A stretch of 64,000 bases of DNA, from NCBI GenBank assembly GCA_905182545.1, contig CAJJBY010000006.1, positions 186,001 to 250,000 on the forward strand. The letters run 5' to 3'. The DNA comes from an uncultured Candidatus Puniceispirillum sp. Its GTDB lineage: Bacteria > Pseudomonadota > Alphaproteobacteria > Puniceispirillales > Puniceispirillaceae. Below, one piece after another: positions 16,785 to 26,697 of the stretch. A program made the position numbers and the translations under genes. Every line of letters starts with the position of its first letter. The stretch's first letter is position 1. The notes beneath the pieces were generated by a model that saw only the letters and a program-made list of their open reading frames with translations, was not told where the DNA came from and made no database searches.

Positions 16785-17855
16785 ATGTCTAGCTGTTTAT
16801 TCACCCCGATTGAACTATCCGGTTTGGCGCTTGCCAACCGTGTTGTGGTCGCGCCAATGTGCCAATATTCGGCCAATGAGGGAACGATGAATGACTGGCA
16901 TCTGGCAAATCTTGGCCAGTTTGCGATGAGTGGCCCCGGGTTGATCATTATCGAGGCAACTGGCGTTGAGGCGGCAGGGCGCATCACGCATGGCTGTTCA
17001 GGGCTTTATTCAGATGATAATGAAGCCGCGATGAAGCGGGTTGTTGATTTCTGCAAATCAGTTGGTCAAAGCAAGATCGGCATCCAGCTTAGCCATGCTG
17101 GCCGCAAAGCCTCGTCACAGCGGCCATGGGAAGGCGGCAGTGCCTTGTCACAGGATGTTTGGCAAACCTATGCCCCATCAGCGATTTCTTTTGCCGATGG
17201 CTGGCATACGCCCGAGGCGCTTGATAATGCTGGTTTGGCGCGGATCAAACAGGCCTTTGTTGATTCGGCAAAACGCGCTGTCAGGCTTGGCATTGATGCG
17301 ATCGAGCTGCATGCTGCCCATGGTTATCTTCTTCATCAATTTCTGTCACCAATCAGCAATCAACGCGATGATGCCTATGGTGGTTCATTGGAAAACAGGC
17401 TGCGTTATCCGCTGGAAATATTTGATGCTGTTAAAGCGGTTGTTCCTGCTGATATGCCGGTTCTGGTTCGCGTGTCTGCCTCGGATTGGGTTGATGGCGG
17501 CTGGGATGTTGAGCAGACCATCGAATTTGCCAAGGCACTTGACGCGGTTGGCTGTGCCTCGCTTCATGTGTCGAGTGGCGGCAATTCAGTGGCGCAGAAA
17601 ATCAACATTGGCTATGGTTATCAGACTGATCTCGCCAAACAGATCCGTGATGAGGTGGCAATGCCGATCATTGCTGTTGGGATGATTACCGACCCAGTTC
17701 AGGCTGAAACGATTATCCGCACTGGACAGGCTGATATGGTTGCCTTGGCGCGTGAGTTTTTGCGAGATCCGCATTGGACATGGCGCGCGGCAAAGGCGCT
17801 TCGCAGCTCGTCATCAGTGCCAGATCAATATGCGCGCGCCGTCACCTTTAGCTAG
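16785..17855 (+). CDS. NADH:flavin oxidoreductase, Old Yellow Enzyme (YqjM-like)
   Basis: 356 aa FMN TIM-barrel enzyme. VVVAPMCQYSA puts a cysteine at residue 26, the redox-tuning residue of the YqjM/NamA class. IQLSHAGRKAS (flavin and substrate site), ELHAAHGYLLHQFLSP with the His-x-x-His pair, and the LVRVSASDW and VALAREFLRDPHW segments are all present. Reduces activated C=C bonds such as enones using NAD(P)H. Strong RBS (AGGAG) 8 bases before the ATG. A single transcription unit as far as can be seen. Confidence 0.93.
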   Translation: MSSCLFTPIELSGLALANRVVVAPMCQYSANEGTMNDWHLANLGQFAMSGPGLIIIEATGVEAAGRITHGCSGLYSDDNEAAMKRVVDFCKSVGQSKIGIQLSHAGRKASSQRPWEGGSALSQDVWQTYAPSAISFADGWHTPEALDNAGLARIKQAFVDSAKRAVRLGIDAIELHAAHGYLLHQFLSPISNQRDDAYGGSLENRLRYPLEIFDAVKAVVPADMPVLVRVSASDWVDGGWDVEQTIEFAKALDAVGCASLHVSSGGNSVAQKINIGYGYQTDLAKQIRDEVAMPIIAVGMITDPVQAETIIRTGQADMVALAREFLRDPHWTWRAAKALRSSSSVPDQYARAVTFS

Positions 17856-17946
17856 GGATAGCTGTGCATTGGCCTTGTGATGGAGATTGACTCAAAAACG
17901 CCAGAATTAAAAATCTAACTCTGGCAAAAGGAGGGATGCTGGCGTC

Positions 17947-19299
17947 ATGGCCGGTCTTCAGGAAACCTCAGCCTATACCATGCTGTGCCGCAATTGTGGA
18001 ACCGCTGGGCATGTTGGCAGCGCGGCACCATTAACCGCCTGTCCGTCGTGCCAGTCAGGCCAAATTCTTACCCATCCTGATCTATTCACCCTGACCATTG
18101 CGCATATTGATTGTGATGCGTTTTTTGCTTCGGTTGAAAAGCTGGATAATCCGGCGCTTGCTGATCGGCCAGTGATTGTTGGTGGTGGTGATCGTGGGGT
18201 TGTTGCGGCGGCATGCTATATCGCCCGCCAATTCGGTGTGCGTTCGGCAATGCCTGCATGGCAAGCCTTGAAAAAATGCCCTGATGCGGTGGTGATCCGG
18301 CCAAGAATGAGCCGTTACGTTGATATTGGCCAGCAGGTTCGTGAAAAAATGCTGTCTTTGACACCATTGGTGCAGCCATTGTCAATTGATGAGGCTTTTC
18401 TTGATCTTGCTGGCACGCAAAAGTTGCATCGCGCCAGTCCAGCAGAGGCGTTACACCGGCTTCAACAGGAAATTAAACGTGACATTGGCATTTCGGTTTC
18501 GGTTGGGCTGAGTGGCACCAAATCGCTTGCCAAAATGGCATCTGATCGTGACAAGCCTGATGGGTTTTTTGTCATTGGCACGCGCGAAGCGGCTGCATGG
18601 CTTGCCCCGCAGCCGGTTTCGGTTTTGTATGGGGTTGGTAAATCGGCAATCGCACGATTGAATGCGATTGGTGTTTTTACCTGCCATGATCTGGCCGAGG
18701 GCGATCCAAAAGCACTTTCAGCGGCGGTTGGCAGCCAGACAATAACCTTGATGAATCTTGCCAAAGGCATTGATCCGCGCCCCGTCGTAAGCGAACGCGA
18801 AACAAAATCAATTTCAAATGAAACCACCTTTGCCAAAGATCTTTCCGATTTTGCCGCGCTGGAAACCGAGCTTGAATTTTTATGCCAGAAACTGTCGGCA
18901 AGATTGAAAGCAAAACAGCTGGCAGGCAGTACGGTGACGTTAAAATTAAAGCGGTCAAACCACCGCATTATCAGCCGAAGCCGAACCGTGCCAAGCCGGA
19001 TCGACAAGGCCTATCATCTGTTTGATATTGGCCGTGAACTTTTGCGTCCTGAAGTTAATAAATCAAATGCATACAGATTAATAGGAATCGGTGTTGATAA
19101 TCTTGGTAAACCTTCTGAGGCGCGGCTTGTTTGATCTTGAAGGTGGTGATGATGACAAGCGCAACCGGCTTGAAGCTGCGGTTGATCAGCTTCATGGAAA
19201 ATGGGTACTGATGCGCTTCGTACGGGTCGCCAATTTGCGCGTGCTTATGATAGATCGGCAAAACAAAAACCGGCCAATGATAAGCCTAACAACCGATAA
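17947..19299 (+). CDS. dinB: DNA polymerase IV with N-terminal zinc-finger (two terminal frameshifts)
   Basis: Y-family translesion polymerase. Before the catalytic core (IDCDAFFASVEKL) lies a ~50-residue extension with CRNC and CPSC pairs, a zinc finger common in alphaproteobacterial DinB. Catalytic SIDEAFLDL and the KSLAKMASDRDKP fingers are intact. The first frame stops at 19132-19134, but the expected C-terminus continues: LFDLEGGDDDKRNRLEAAV in the +1 frame (one extra base near 19122), then TDALRTGRQFARAYDRS in a third frame (one G missing at 19202-19205), ending at TAA 19297-19299. The core polymerase would work even if the tail were lost. Confidence 0.88.
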
Positions 19300-19353
19300 C
19301 CCTGGCCAATGTGATAAGGCGATTTATGGCGTGGTGCAGGTCATTTGAAATGC

Positions 19354-19938
19354 CTAAAACGGGTTTTTGGCGCTTCGGTCTGATGACAGTGATTGCGCCT
19401 TGGCATGAGCAATTTGTTCAATTGCATCGGCAATATGATTTTGTTCAATCGTTGCAGCACCAGCGGCAACGCGGATATGGTGCGCCGCGGTCAAGACATC
19501 CGTATGGGTCGCACCTGCTGGCGGTTCAAATCGGTATGATGCCAACTCGATTAACAGGCCAAGCGGGTCGCGAAAATAGATCGAATCCATAAAACCACGA
19601 TCTTTTGGCCCTGAATGTTTGACCTTGCGTTGGTCAAGCCGGTCAACCGCTTGCCAGAAACTTGCCTGAGATACGGCAAAGGCAATGTGATGCACTTGAC
19701 CCGGATTCTGGGGAAGGCGGGTCATTTTCGTGGTGCGGGTTTCATCGGTGAAAATGGTGATTAATCGGCCATCGCCCGGATCAAAATACAGGTGGCCTTC
19801 ATTCGGGTTATCCAGATTTGGCTGTTCAAACACAAAAGGCATCCCAAGAACGCCATCCCAAAAATCAATGGATGTCTGGCGGTCTGCACCAACCAAAGTG
19901 ATGTGATGAACCCCTTGGGATTGAATTTTGCGCATCAA
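19354..19938 (-). CDS. VOC-superfamily protein (glyoxalase/ring-cleaving dioxygenase-like)
   Basis: 194 aa with one complete VOC module (GVHHITLVGADRQTSIDFWDGVLGM ... EGHLYFDPGDGRLITIFTDE) and a second half beginning VHHIAFAVSQASF and ending DPLGLLIELASYRF. The metal-binding histidine/glutamate positions of the family (HH at the start, H in VHHIAF, E in LLIELA) are visible. The last ~35 residues are divergent. Substrate unknown. Divergent from nothing nearby; convergent with dinB. Confidence 0.8.
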   Translation of the reverse strand: MMRKIQSQGVHHITLVGADRQTSIDFWDGVLGMPFVFEQPNLDNPNEGHLYFDPGDGRLITIFTDETRTTKMTRLPQNPGQVHHIAFAVSQASFWQAVDRLDQRKVKHSGPKDRGFMDSIYFRDPLGLLIELASYRFEPPAGATHTDVLTAAHHIRVAAGAATIEQNHIADAIEQIAHAKAQSLSSDRSAKNPF

Positions 19939-20009
19939 ATTGTCCGATCTATTATATTTGTTTAATGCGGGTCATGATCCTGTATGACCTGTCTCCAAAC
20001 CGCGCTGGC

Positions 20010-20931
20010 CTACCAACCAGCGGCACCGGTTTTGATAAAGGTGCCATTGTTTAACTCGCGCATGGCAGTTTGTAACTCGGCCTGTGTGTTCATCACAATT
20101 GGCCCATGCCATGCAACAGGTTCGCGAAGTGGCGCTCCTGAAATCAGCAGGAACCGAACACCTTCATCGCCTGAGGTGACGGCAACTTCATCACCGGCAC
20201 CAAAAACCACCAATGTACGGTTGCCCGACAAATCACGAATTTCCAGCTCTTCGCCCTGAAATTCTTTCTCGACTCTTGACGCCAAATGGGTTTGATGCAT
20301 CTTTGAACCGCGCGCCACCTTCAAAAATATAGGCAAATCCCTGTCGCCGCGTATCAAAGGGAAAACGCTTGAAACAACGCGGGGGAAGGGTGATATCCAG
20401 ATATTGTGGATCAGCGGCAATGCCGTCAACAGGCCCTTTATAGCCGCGGTAATTTCCGGCAATGATGCGAATTTTGCTGCCATCATCATCAAGCATCTCA
20501 GAAATTTCCTGCGACTTGATATCTTGATAGCGCGGGGTTGTCATTTTCTGCGATGATGGCAGATTGGCCCATAGTTGAAAGCCATGCATGGCGCCATCTT
20601 TGTCGCCTTTTGGCATTTCTTGATGAATGATGCCCGATCCAGCGGTCATCCATTGAATATCGCCGCCACCAAGCGTGCCGACATTGCCTAGGCTGTCGCC
20701 ATGATCAACCGTGCCTTTTAGAACATAGGTGATGGTCTCGATGCCGCGATGCGGGTGCCACGGAAACCCATTTTTATACAGCTGTGGGTCGTCATTGCGA
20801 AAATCATCCATCATCAAAAAAGGATCAAATGGTTTGGTGTCGCCAAACCCGAAGATGCGGTGAAGATGGACGCCAGCCCCTTCGGTTGTTGGGCGTGCTT
20901 CGCTTGACATTTTAACAGGACGAATTGACAT
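20010..20931 (-). CDS. pirin family protein (single-base frameshift)
   Basis: Cupin-fold pirin, some members of which are quercetinases or redox regulators. The start is ATG at 20931 with GGAG 7 bases before it. The N-terminal half holds the metal-binding set FPWHPHRGIETITYVLKG and GSGIIHQEMP. At GVK the frame changes: the first frame ends about 14 codons later at 20233, while VEKEFQGEELEIRDLSG ... PLREPVAWHGPIVMNTQAEL continues in the +1 frame to 20010. One extra base near 20275 explains this. Corrected length is about 307 residues, slightly above the usual 290. Confidence 0.85.
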
Positions 20932-21269
20932 CAAAGGACTCCGGTTTTGCCTAAGCCAAAATGGCTTTTTCGGCGTTTTAATGAACTTTGGTGTGATGAT
21001 GGGCGCCGGCAGAAACGAACTCCATTCAAAAATCCATATTACATCTTTTAAGTTGTTTTTGCAGGGGATAATTGGAAAAGAACTTTTGCATTATCGATAA
21101 GAATTGCGCGTTATTTTTGCAAATTTCGCGGTGAATTCCAGATATGGTTTCTTGTTGTTTTAACGAAAATTAAAGCGCACAAGCAAATAGTTAACAAGAT
21201 TTAGGCAAAGTGGGCGGGCAGTCCTTTTCATCATGCTGCGATCACAACCGCCATTAGGTGAAACCAATT
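20932..21269. other. intergenic region without a recognisable gene
   Basis: This 338-base interval separates the divergent pirin and EamA genes. It is AT-rich around 21040-21210 and presumably holds both promoters. I see no coding frame, RNA gene or convincing palindrome in it. A GTG at 21258 extends the EamA frame by four codons but has a poorer context than the ATG at 21270. Confidence 0.5.
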
Positions 21270-22151
21270 ATGAAATTAACGGATAATGTTTTTGGTGCCA
21301 TTTTTATGGCGATTGGCATGCTGTCATTCACTGGTAATGATGCCTTGATGAAATTCCTATTTCAGACCATTTCGGTTGAACAGGGCATGTTTATGCGAGG
21401 GCTTGTGTCGGTTCCGCTTCTTGCGGTGATCGCCTATTTTCGCAAAAGCCTGTTTATCCGCATTGATTGGCGAAATTGGCGGGTGATCCTTATTCGTGCC
21501 TTTGCCGAACTTGCCTCAACAATGTTGTTTTTAACCGCCTTGGCTCAGATGCCATTAGCCAATGTTAGCGCCATTTTGCAATCATTGCCGCTGACCATCA
21601 CGATGTTTGCCGCGATGTTTTTTGGCGAGGCGGTTGGCTGGCGACGATGGAGCGCCATTCTGGTTGGATTCATCGGGGTGTTAATCATCATCCGCCCGGG
21701 AAGTGACGGTTTTAACGAATATGCTGTTCTGGCGCTGATTGCAGTTGGGTTTATCACGTTGCGTGATGCGATTACGCGGCGTCTTGACCGTTCGGTACCA
21801 TCGCTGTTTGTTGCCTTTATTTCAGCCATTCCAGTTTTTCTGTTTGGCGGTGCCATGACTGTGACAACGGGCTGGACGCCTGTATCTTGGTCAATGGGCA
21901 TTATTGTGACCGTGGCCGCAATCAGCATTACCTGCGGCTATTTATTTGCCGTGATGGCCATGCGTATTGGGGATATTAGCTTTGTTGCGCCATTCCGCTA
22001 TACAGGCATGATTTGGGCGATTTTATTTGGCTTTCTGCTTTTTGGAAATTTGCCCGACCAAATGACGATTCTTGGAACCTGTATCGTGATTGGTATGGGC
22101 GTTTACGCCTTTCACCGTGAGCGCGTTCGTCAGAAGGCCAGCGCAACCTGA
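21270..22151 (+). CDS. EamA/DMT-family transporter (paralogue 2)
   Basis: 293 aa, ten predicted membrane segments, closely similar to the protein at 15676-16548: FTGNDALMKFLF, MPLANVSAILQSLPL, GEAVGWRRWSAILVGFIGVLIIIRPG and VAPFRYTGMIWAILFGFLLFG align almost block by block. AGGTGA stands about 9 bases before the ATG. The two genes are probably the products of an old duplication rather than a recent one, since they are diverged at many positions. Solute unknown. Confidence 0.88.
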   Translation: MKLTDNVFGAIFMAIGMLSFTGNDALMKFLFQTISVEQGMFMRGLVSVPLLAVIAYFRKSLFIRIDWRNWRVILIRAFAELASTMLFLTALAQMPLANVSAILQSLPLTITMFAAMFFGEAVGWRRWSAILVGFIGVLIIIRPGSDGFNEYAVLALIAVGFITLRDAITRRLDRSVPSLFVAFISAIPVFLFGGAMTVTTGWTPVSWSMGIIVTVAAISITCGYLFAVMAMRIGDISFVAPFRYTGMIWAILFGFLLFGNLPDQMTILGTCIVIGMGVYAFHRERVRQKASAT

Positions 22152-22208
22152 AATGAGCGTTTCGCTGCCTTTTTGCACTGGTCTTCTTTTGCACTGGCTT
22201 TTCTGGGG

Positions 22209-23006
22209 CTAGACGACTGGCGAGCTGCCACCATCGACATTGATTGCCGTTCCATTGATATAGGATCCGGCATCTGAGGCCAGAAATGTTGCCAAATTGG
22301 CAAATTCTTCAGCCGTGCCAAACCGCCCGATATTCAAGCCTTGGGCAGCATCAGCATACCATTCTTCTAGCGTCAGGCCGCGCGGGTCGGCGGCATGTCG
22401 CTTTTCCCATTGATCGCTGCGGATGCGGCCAACAAGAAGACCATTGACCAGAATATTAAAGCCGGCATTTTCATTTGCCAGAACCTTTGTCAATGCCATG
22501 CCCGCTGCGCGGCTGACGGCGGTTGGCGCGCCGCCTGCATTCGGGGCTTTTGCGCCAAGATTCAGAACATTGATGATGCGACCCCATTTGCGTTCCCGCA
22601 TGCCCGGAATAACCAAGCGGCTGAGCCGGATTGCGGAAAATAATTTCAGATCAAGATCATCTTGCCAAATTTCGTCGCTTACGTCGAGAAACGCGCCGCG
22701 TTGCGATGTGCCTGCATTATTCACCAAAACATCAATCTTACCGAAGTCAGCAATAATGTTGTCGATAACGCCAGTACATTCATCATCACGGCGGATATCG
22801 GCAGATAGCGCAATGACTTTGCCAGTGTTGCCGGCTTTTTCGCCTTCGGCTTCGATTTCAGCCTTTGCTGCATCCAGAACATCGCGTCGCCGTGCCACAA
22901 TTGCGACATTGGCACCTGAGGTCAGAAAATTTTTGGCAATGGCTTTGCCAATACCGGCGCTGCCGCCGGTGATGATAGCGTTACGCCCGTCGAGTCTTGC
23001 TTGCAT
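22209..23006 (-). CDS. short-chain dehydrogenase/reductase
   Basis: 265 aa from the ATG at 23006 (MQARLDGRNAIITGG); a longer frame to 23069 adds 21 residues unlike the family. Classical SDR features: TGGSAGIGKAIAKNF nucleotide loop, VLVNNAGTSQRG, and a C-terminal GTAEEFANLATFLASDAGSYINGTAINVDGGSSPVV. The canonical catalytic YxxxK is not plain: where it is expected the sequence reads NAGGAPTAVSRAAGMALTKVL, without a tyrosine four residues before a lysine. The protein may be a non-classical or inactive member. The serine (NVLNLGAKAPN region) is also unclear. Confidence 0.85.
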   Translation of the reverse strand: MQARLDGRNAIITGGSAGIGKAIAKNFLTSGANVAIVARRRDVLDAAKAEIEAEGEKAGNTGKVIALSADIRRDDECTGVIDNIIADFGKIDVLVNNAGTSQRGAFLDVSDEIWQDDLDLKLFSAIRLSRLVIPGMRERKWGRIINVLNLGAKAPNAGGAPTAVSRAAGMALTKVLANENAGFNILVNGLLVGRIRSDQWEKRHAADPRGLTLEEWYADAAQGLNIGRFGTAEEFANLATFLASDAGSYINGTAINVDGGSSPVV

Positions 23007-23185
23007 TTGCGCACCTATATTTACTTTTACTACCGGCAGAAAAGCCGAATGATAGATGGAAAATACCATATAGCTTTTGACGGTTTTGCCAAGCAGGCTC
23101 GATAAAGGATTTTCGTGATTTGTTTTTCAGCTTTGGCGGCTTTTCATTTCTGGACTTGTAATAAATTCAAATGCTAGGTTTTTTC

Positions 23186-23809
23186 ATGCCCCATGATCAC
23201 CATGATGAAAATGCCCATTCTCTTTTGCCAGGCGAGCCTGCGCTTCGGGTCAAGGCGCTTGAGACGATTTTGGTACAAAAGGGACTGATTGATCCGGCGG
23301 CAGTTGATGCAATCATCGACCAGTACGAACATCATATCGGCCCGCAAATTGGCGCCGGGCTGATCGCACGCGCTTGGTCTGATCCGGCATTTAAGGCGCA
23401 GCTTGTCAACAACACCGAAGGTATTTTGTCTGACCTTGGTTTTGGTGGGCGGCAAGGTGAACATATTGTCGTGGTGGAAAATACGCCTGATTGCCACAAT
23501 CTTGTCGTTTGCACCTTATGCAGCTGTTATCCTTGGCCGGTTTTAGGCGTGCCGCCAGCATGGTATAAATCTGATGCCTATCGCAGTCGTGCGGTGCGTG
23601 AACCAAGACAGGTTTTGGCCGAATTTGGCGTCATAATCCCGCCTGAGCAAAAGATCCGTGTTTGGGACTCAACCGCTGAAATCAGATATCTGGTATTGCC
23701 AATGCAGCCCGAGCAAAGCCACGGCCTTGATGAAAGCGAACTAGCTCTCTGGGTCAATCGCAATGCCATGATTGGCACTGGCTTGCCGCAACCCCCGGTC
23801 AAGACATGA
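23186..23809 (+). CDS. nthA: nitrile hydratase alpha subunit, cobalt type
   Basis: 207 aa from the ATG at 23186 (MPHDHHDENAH); AGG lies about 8 bases upstream, while an in-frame ATG at 23171 has no ribosome-binding site. The metal centre VCTLCSC spans residues 108-114, with Cys109, Cys112, Ser113 and Cys114 as ligands. Threonine at the second position marks the Co(III) type rather than the iron type (CSLCSC). The following YPWPVLGVPPAWYKS and YRSRAVREPRQVLAEFG are highly conserved. Hydrates nitriles to amides in the cytoplasm with the beta subunit, which it overlaps by 4 bases (ATGA). Confidence 0.95.
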   Translation: MPHDHHDENAHSLLPGEPALRVKALETILVQKGLIDPAAVDAIIDQYEHHIGPQIGAGLIARAWSDPAFKAQLVNNTEGILSDLGFGGRQGEHIVVVENTPDCHNLVVCTLCSCYPWPVLGVPPAWYKSDAYRSRAVREPRQVLAEFGVIIPPEQKIRVWDSTAEIRYLVLPMQPEQSHGLDESELALWVNRNAMIGTGLPQPPVKT

Positions 23810-24498
23810 CCAACAGCAAGATGAAACCGCATCATGATATGGGCGGCGATCAGGCAGGACCAATCACGCCGGATAGGCCAGGTGACGCAATATTTGCCAA
23901 ACCATGGCACAAGCGCGTTTTGGGGCTGACCGTTGCTGGCGGGGCGATGGGGGCGTGGAGCATTGATACGTCACGATTTTGGCGGGAAAGCCTGCCCAAA
24001 ACAGATTATCAGTCTTTTACCTATTACGAAAAATGGCTTGCTGCATTGACCAACCTGTTTGTTGCCAAAGGGTTTGTCACGCGTGATGAAATTATCAATG
24101 GATTACCTTCCGGCCCAAAACAGCCGCTTCATGATGCGGCGCTTGACGCCGATCGGGTGTTGGCGATGTTGGCAGCAGGTGCCAAGGCCTCGCGTCCAGA
24201 GTTGACAAAGCCTTTGTTTCAACAAGGACAGAAAGTGCGAACATGCTCGCCTGATGCCACCAAGCGGCAGATGCCAGGCCATACAAGATTGCCGCATTAT
24301 GCAGCGGATAAAATTGGTGTGATCCTGTTTTATCATGGCCATCATGTGTTGCCGAACAGCAATGCGCATTTTCTGGGTGAATGTCCTGAACCGCTTTATT
24401 CGGTTGAGTTTTCTAGCGCCGATCTATGGCCAGATGGTCGCGCTGGCGACGTAGTGATTGTTGATTGCTGGCAAAGCTATCTTGAGCCATTGACATGA
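23806..24498 (+). CDS. nthB: nitrile hydratase beta subunit
   Basis: 230 aa. Begins with the family's HHDMGGDQAGPI motif, followed by FAKPWHKRVLGLTVAGGAMGAWSIDTSRFWRE. The C-terminal SH3-like domain carries VRTCSPDATKRQMPGHTRLPHYA, whose arginines contact the modified cysteines of the alpha subunit, then GVILFYHGHHVLPNSNA and LYSVEFSSADLWPD. It is complete and in frame. The stop overlaps the start of the accessory gene. Confidence 0.95.
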   Translation: MTNSKMKPHHDMGGDQAGPITPDRPGDAIFAKPWHKRVLGLTVAGGAMGAWSIDTSRFWRESLPKTDYQSFTYYEKWLAALTNLFVAKGFVTRDEIINGLPSGPKQPLHDAALDADRVLAMLAAGAKASRPELTKPLFQQGQKVRTCSPDATKRQMPGHTRLPHYAADKIGVILFYHGHHVLPNSNAHFLGECPEPLYSVEFSSADLWPDGRAGDVVIVDCWQSYLEPLT

Positions 24499-24890
24499 CC
24501 GGACAATTGCCAAAAGATCCAAAATCCCAAATGATGAAAAAGGGGAAACTGGCGCGGCGGCGATGCCGCTGTCACCCGAAAAAGCCTTTGATGCGCCGTG
24601 GCATGCCGAAGTGTTTGCCCTTGCCGTTCATTTGAATGAGGGCGGCTATTTTGATTGGCCCGAATGGGCGGGCCGATTTGGTCAAAATCTGGCGGCGGCA
24701 AAAACAGTCAAAATCAGCGTGGGTGAGGGGCTTGATGGCAGTGATGATTACTACCAAATCTGGCTTCAAACCCTGATCGAACTGATGCAGGAAAAAGGGC
24801 TTGTCGATTCTGAGATGCTGGCATCAATAAAGGCCCAGTGGCGCGACGCTTATTTGCACAACCCCTCATGGCAAGCCCGTTCATCTCTAA
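24495..24890 (+). CDS. nitrile hydratase accessory/activator protein (two frameshifts)
   Basis: Small protein related to the N-terminal part of the beta subunit, which in cobalt enzymes escorts the alpha subunit for metal loading. The ATG at 24495 overlaps the nthB stop. MTGQLPKDPKSQ is followed, in another frame, by NDEKGETGAAAMPLSPEKAFDAPWHAEVFALAVHLNEGGYFDWPEWA; one A missing at about 24529 restores it. The typical ending TPHGKPVHL-stop appears only after one extra A near 24860 is removed, giving TAA at 24888-24890. Uncorrected, a frame starting at 24563 runs to 25108 with an unrelated tail. Corrected size is about 131 aa. Confidence 0.78.
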
Positions 24891-25029
24891 AGTCGTTTTT
24901 TCGAACAAAATTCTCTGGGCATTTTGGCAAAAATCGTCAAAGCGATGTCATTCACCCCATATCGGCGGTGGCTTTATCAGGGAAAGTCTTTATAAGGCTT
25001 ACATTCACTGATCAAAAAGCGAGATTCTT

Positions 25030-26646
25030 TTGCGCCCTAGTTTTTTTTCCCGGTTACCACAGCTTTTGCTTGGAACCGCGCATGATGCCAATTCCCCGCA
25101 ACGTCTAAGCCTTCGTCAAATAAATTTAGATGTGCTGTCTGGTTTAACTGTTTCGCTGGCATTGGTTCCCGAAGCGATTGCCTTTGCCTTTGTCGCGGGT
25201 GTTGCCCCGCTTGTTGGGCTTTATGCTGCCTTTATCGTAGGGTTGATTACGGCGGTTATTGGTGGACGGCCGGGAATGATCTCGGGTGCGACTGGTGCTT
25301 TGGCGGTGGTGATGGTTGCACTTGTTGCCCAGCACGGCGTTCAATATCTGTTTGCAACGGTAATCTTGATGGGGGTTATGCAGCTATTTGCCGGTGCGAT
25401 GCGATGGGGAAAATTCATCCGCATGGTGCCGCATCCGGTGATGCTTGGTTTTGTTAATGGATTGGCCATTGTGATTGGTCTTGCGCAGATTGATCAATTC
25501 AAAATCACCAATGATGCCGGTCAAAGTGACTGGTTGTCGGGTGACACGTTGATTTTGACTTGCGGGTTGGTTGTCGCAACGATGGTTTTGATCTGGTTAA
25601 CGCCGCGTCTGACCCGCCTTGTGCCCGCGCCTTTGCTTGCCATTGGTGTTGTGACTGCTGTCGTTCTTGGGTTTGATCTTGATGTGCAGCGTGTCGGTGA
25701 CCTTGCCAGCCTATCAGGCGGTTTGCCAAGCTTCGCGATCCCGATGGTGCCAATGACAATTGAAACCTTGATGATCATTTTTCCCTATGCCTTGATCCTA
25801 TCGGCTATCGGGCTGATTGAAAGTTTGTTGACGCTGAATCTTATTGGTGAGATGACCAATCAACGCGGCGGTGCATCACAGGAATGTTTAGCGCAGGGCG
25901 CGGCCAATCTATGTACGGGCTTTTTCGGCGGCATGGGTGGCTGTGCGATGATTGGCCAGTCGATGATCAATGTGAAATCAGGAGGTCGAAGCCGCATTTC
26001 GGGTATTGTCGCGGCGCTGTTTTTATTATGTTTTATTCTCTATACCAGTCCCGTGATCGAAATGATTCCGATTGCGGCGCTGACTGGCGTGATGTTTATG
26101 GTGGTCATTGGCACGTTTGCTTGGAATTCAATCAAAAGCCTGCTGATCGTGCCACGCGCGGATGCGCTGGTGACGATTGTTGTGACCTGCGTCACGGTTG
26201 CTGAAGATCTGGCGGTTGCGGTTGTTGTTGGCGTGATTATGTCGGCGTTGGTTTATGCATGGAACGCTGCCAAGCGCATTGATGCATCGACCCGCCCATC
26301 GGTGCGCGAAGCGGGTGCTTTGGTCTATGATATTCAAGGCCCGCTATTTTTTGGATCGATTGCAAGTTTCCATGAATTATTCGATATCAAAAATGACCCC
26401 GACAAGGTGATTATTGATTTCTCGGCATCGCGCGTTGTTGACCAATCGGCGTTACAGGCCATCGAAGATATTGCGGCAAAATATGATGCTGCCGGAAAGA
26501 CGCTTTTGCTTCGCCACCTTACCCGCGATTGTCACCGGCTATTATCCAAATCGGGGCAGTTGATCGTCGATAGTGACGATGACCCAGATTACGGCATCGC
26601 GGTTGATTATGGCGTAAAGCTTGGAATTCTTGACAGCAAACATTGA
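25030..26646 (+). CDS. SulP family anion transporter with STAS domain
   Basis: 538 aa if started at the TTG at 25030; no in-frame ATG lies near the first conserved segment (LSLRQINLDVLSGLTVSLALVPEAIAFAF). About 12 membrane segments are followed by a cytoplasmic STAS domain from roughly residue 430 (LVYDIQGPLFFGSIASFHELF ... VIIDFSASRVVDQSALQAIEDI). Family motifs such as GLYAAFIVGLITAVIGGRPGMISGATGA are present. Substrates in this family include sulfate, bicarbonate and chloride. It begins 140 bases after the nitrile hydratase operon on the same strand and may be a separate unit. Confidence 0.9.
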   Translation: MRPSFFSRLPQLLLGTAHDANSPQRLSLRQINLDVLSGLTVSLALVPEAIAFAFVAGVAPLVGLYAAFIVGLITAVIGGRPGMISGATGALAVVMVALVAQHGVQYLFATVILMGVMQLFAGAMRWGKFIRMVPHPVMLGFVNGLAIVIGLAQIDQFKITNDAGQSDWLSGDTLILTCGLVVATMVLIWLTPRLTRLVPAPLLAIGVVTAVVLGFDLDVQRVGDLASLSGGLPSFAIPMVPMTIETLMIIFPYALILSAIGLIESLLTLNLIGEMTNQRGGASQECLAQGAANLCTGFFGGMGGCAMIGQSMINVKSGGRSRISGIVAALFLLCFILYTSPVIEMIPIAALTGVMFMVVIGTFAWNSIKSLLIVPRADALVTIVVTCVTVAEDLAVAVVVGVIMSALVYAWNAAKRIDASTRPSVREAGALVYDIQGPLFFGSIASFHELFDIKNDPDKVIIDFSASRVVDQSALQAIEDIAAKYDAAGKTLLLRHLTRDCHRLLSKSGQLIVDSDDDPDYGIAVDYGVKLGILDSKH

Positions 26647-26697
26647 TTTGCCCAATCATGGCAAGTTGCCTGACAATCTGTTATAATTTGAAGGTGT

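Noticed and set aside
22423-23052. 209-codon plus-strand frame antisense to the SDR gene
   Set aside because: The SDR gene has clear family motifs on the other strand; this frame is serine-, alanine- and arginine-rich noise.
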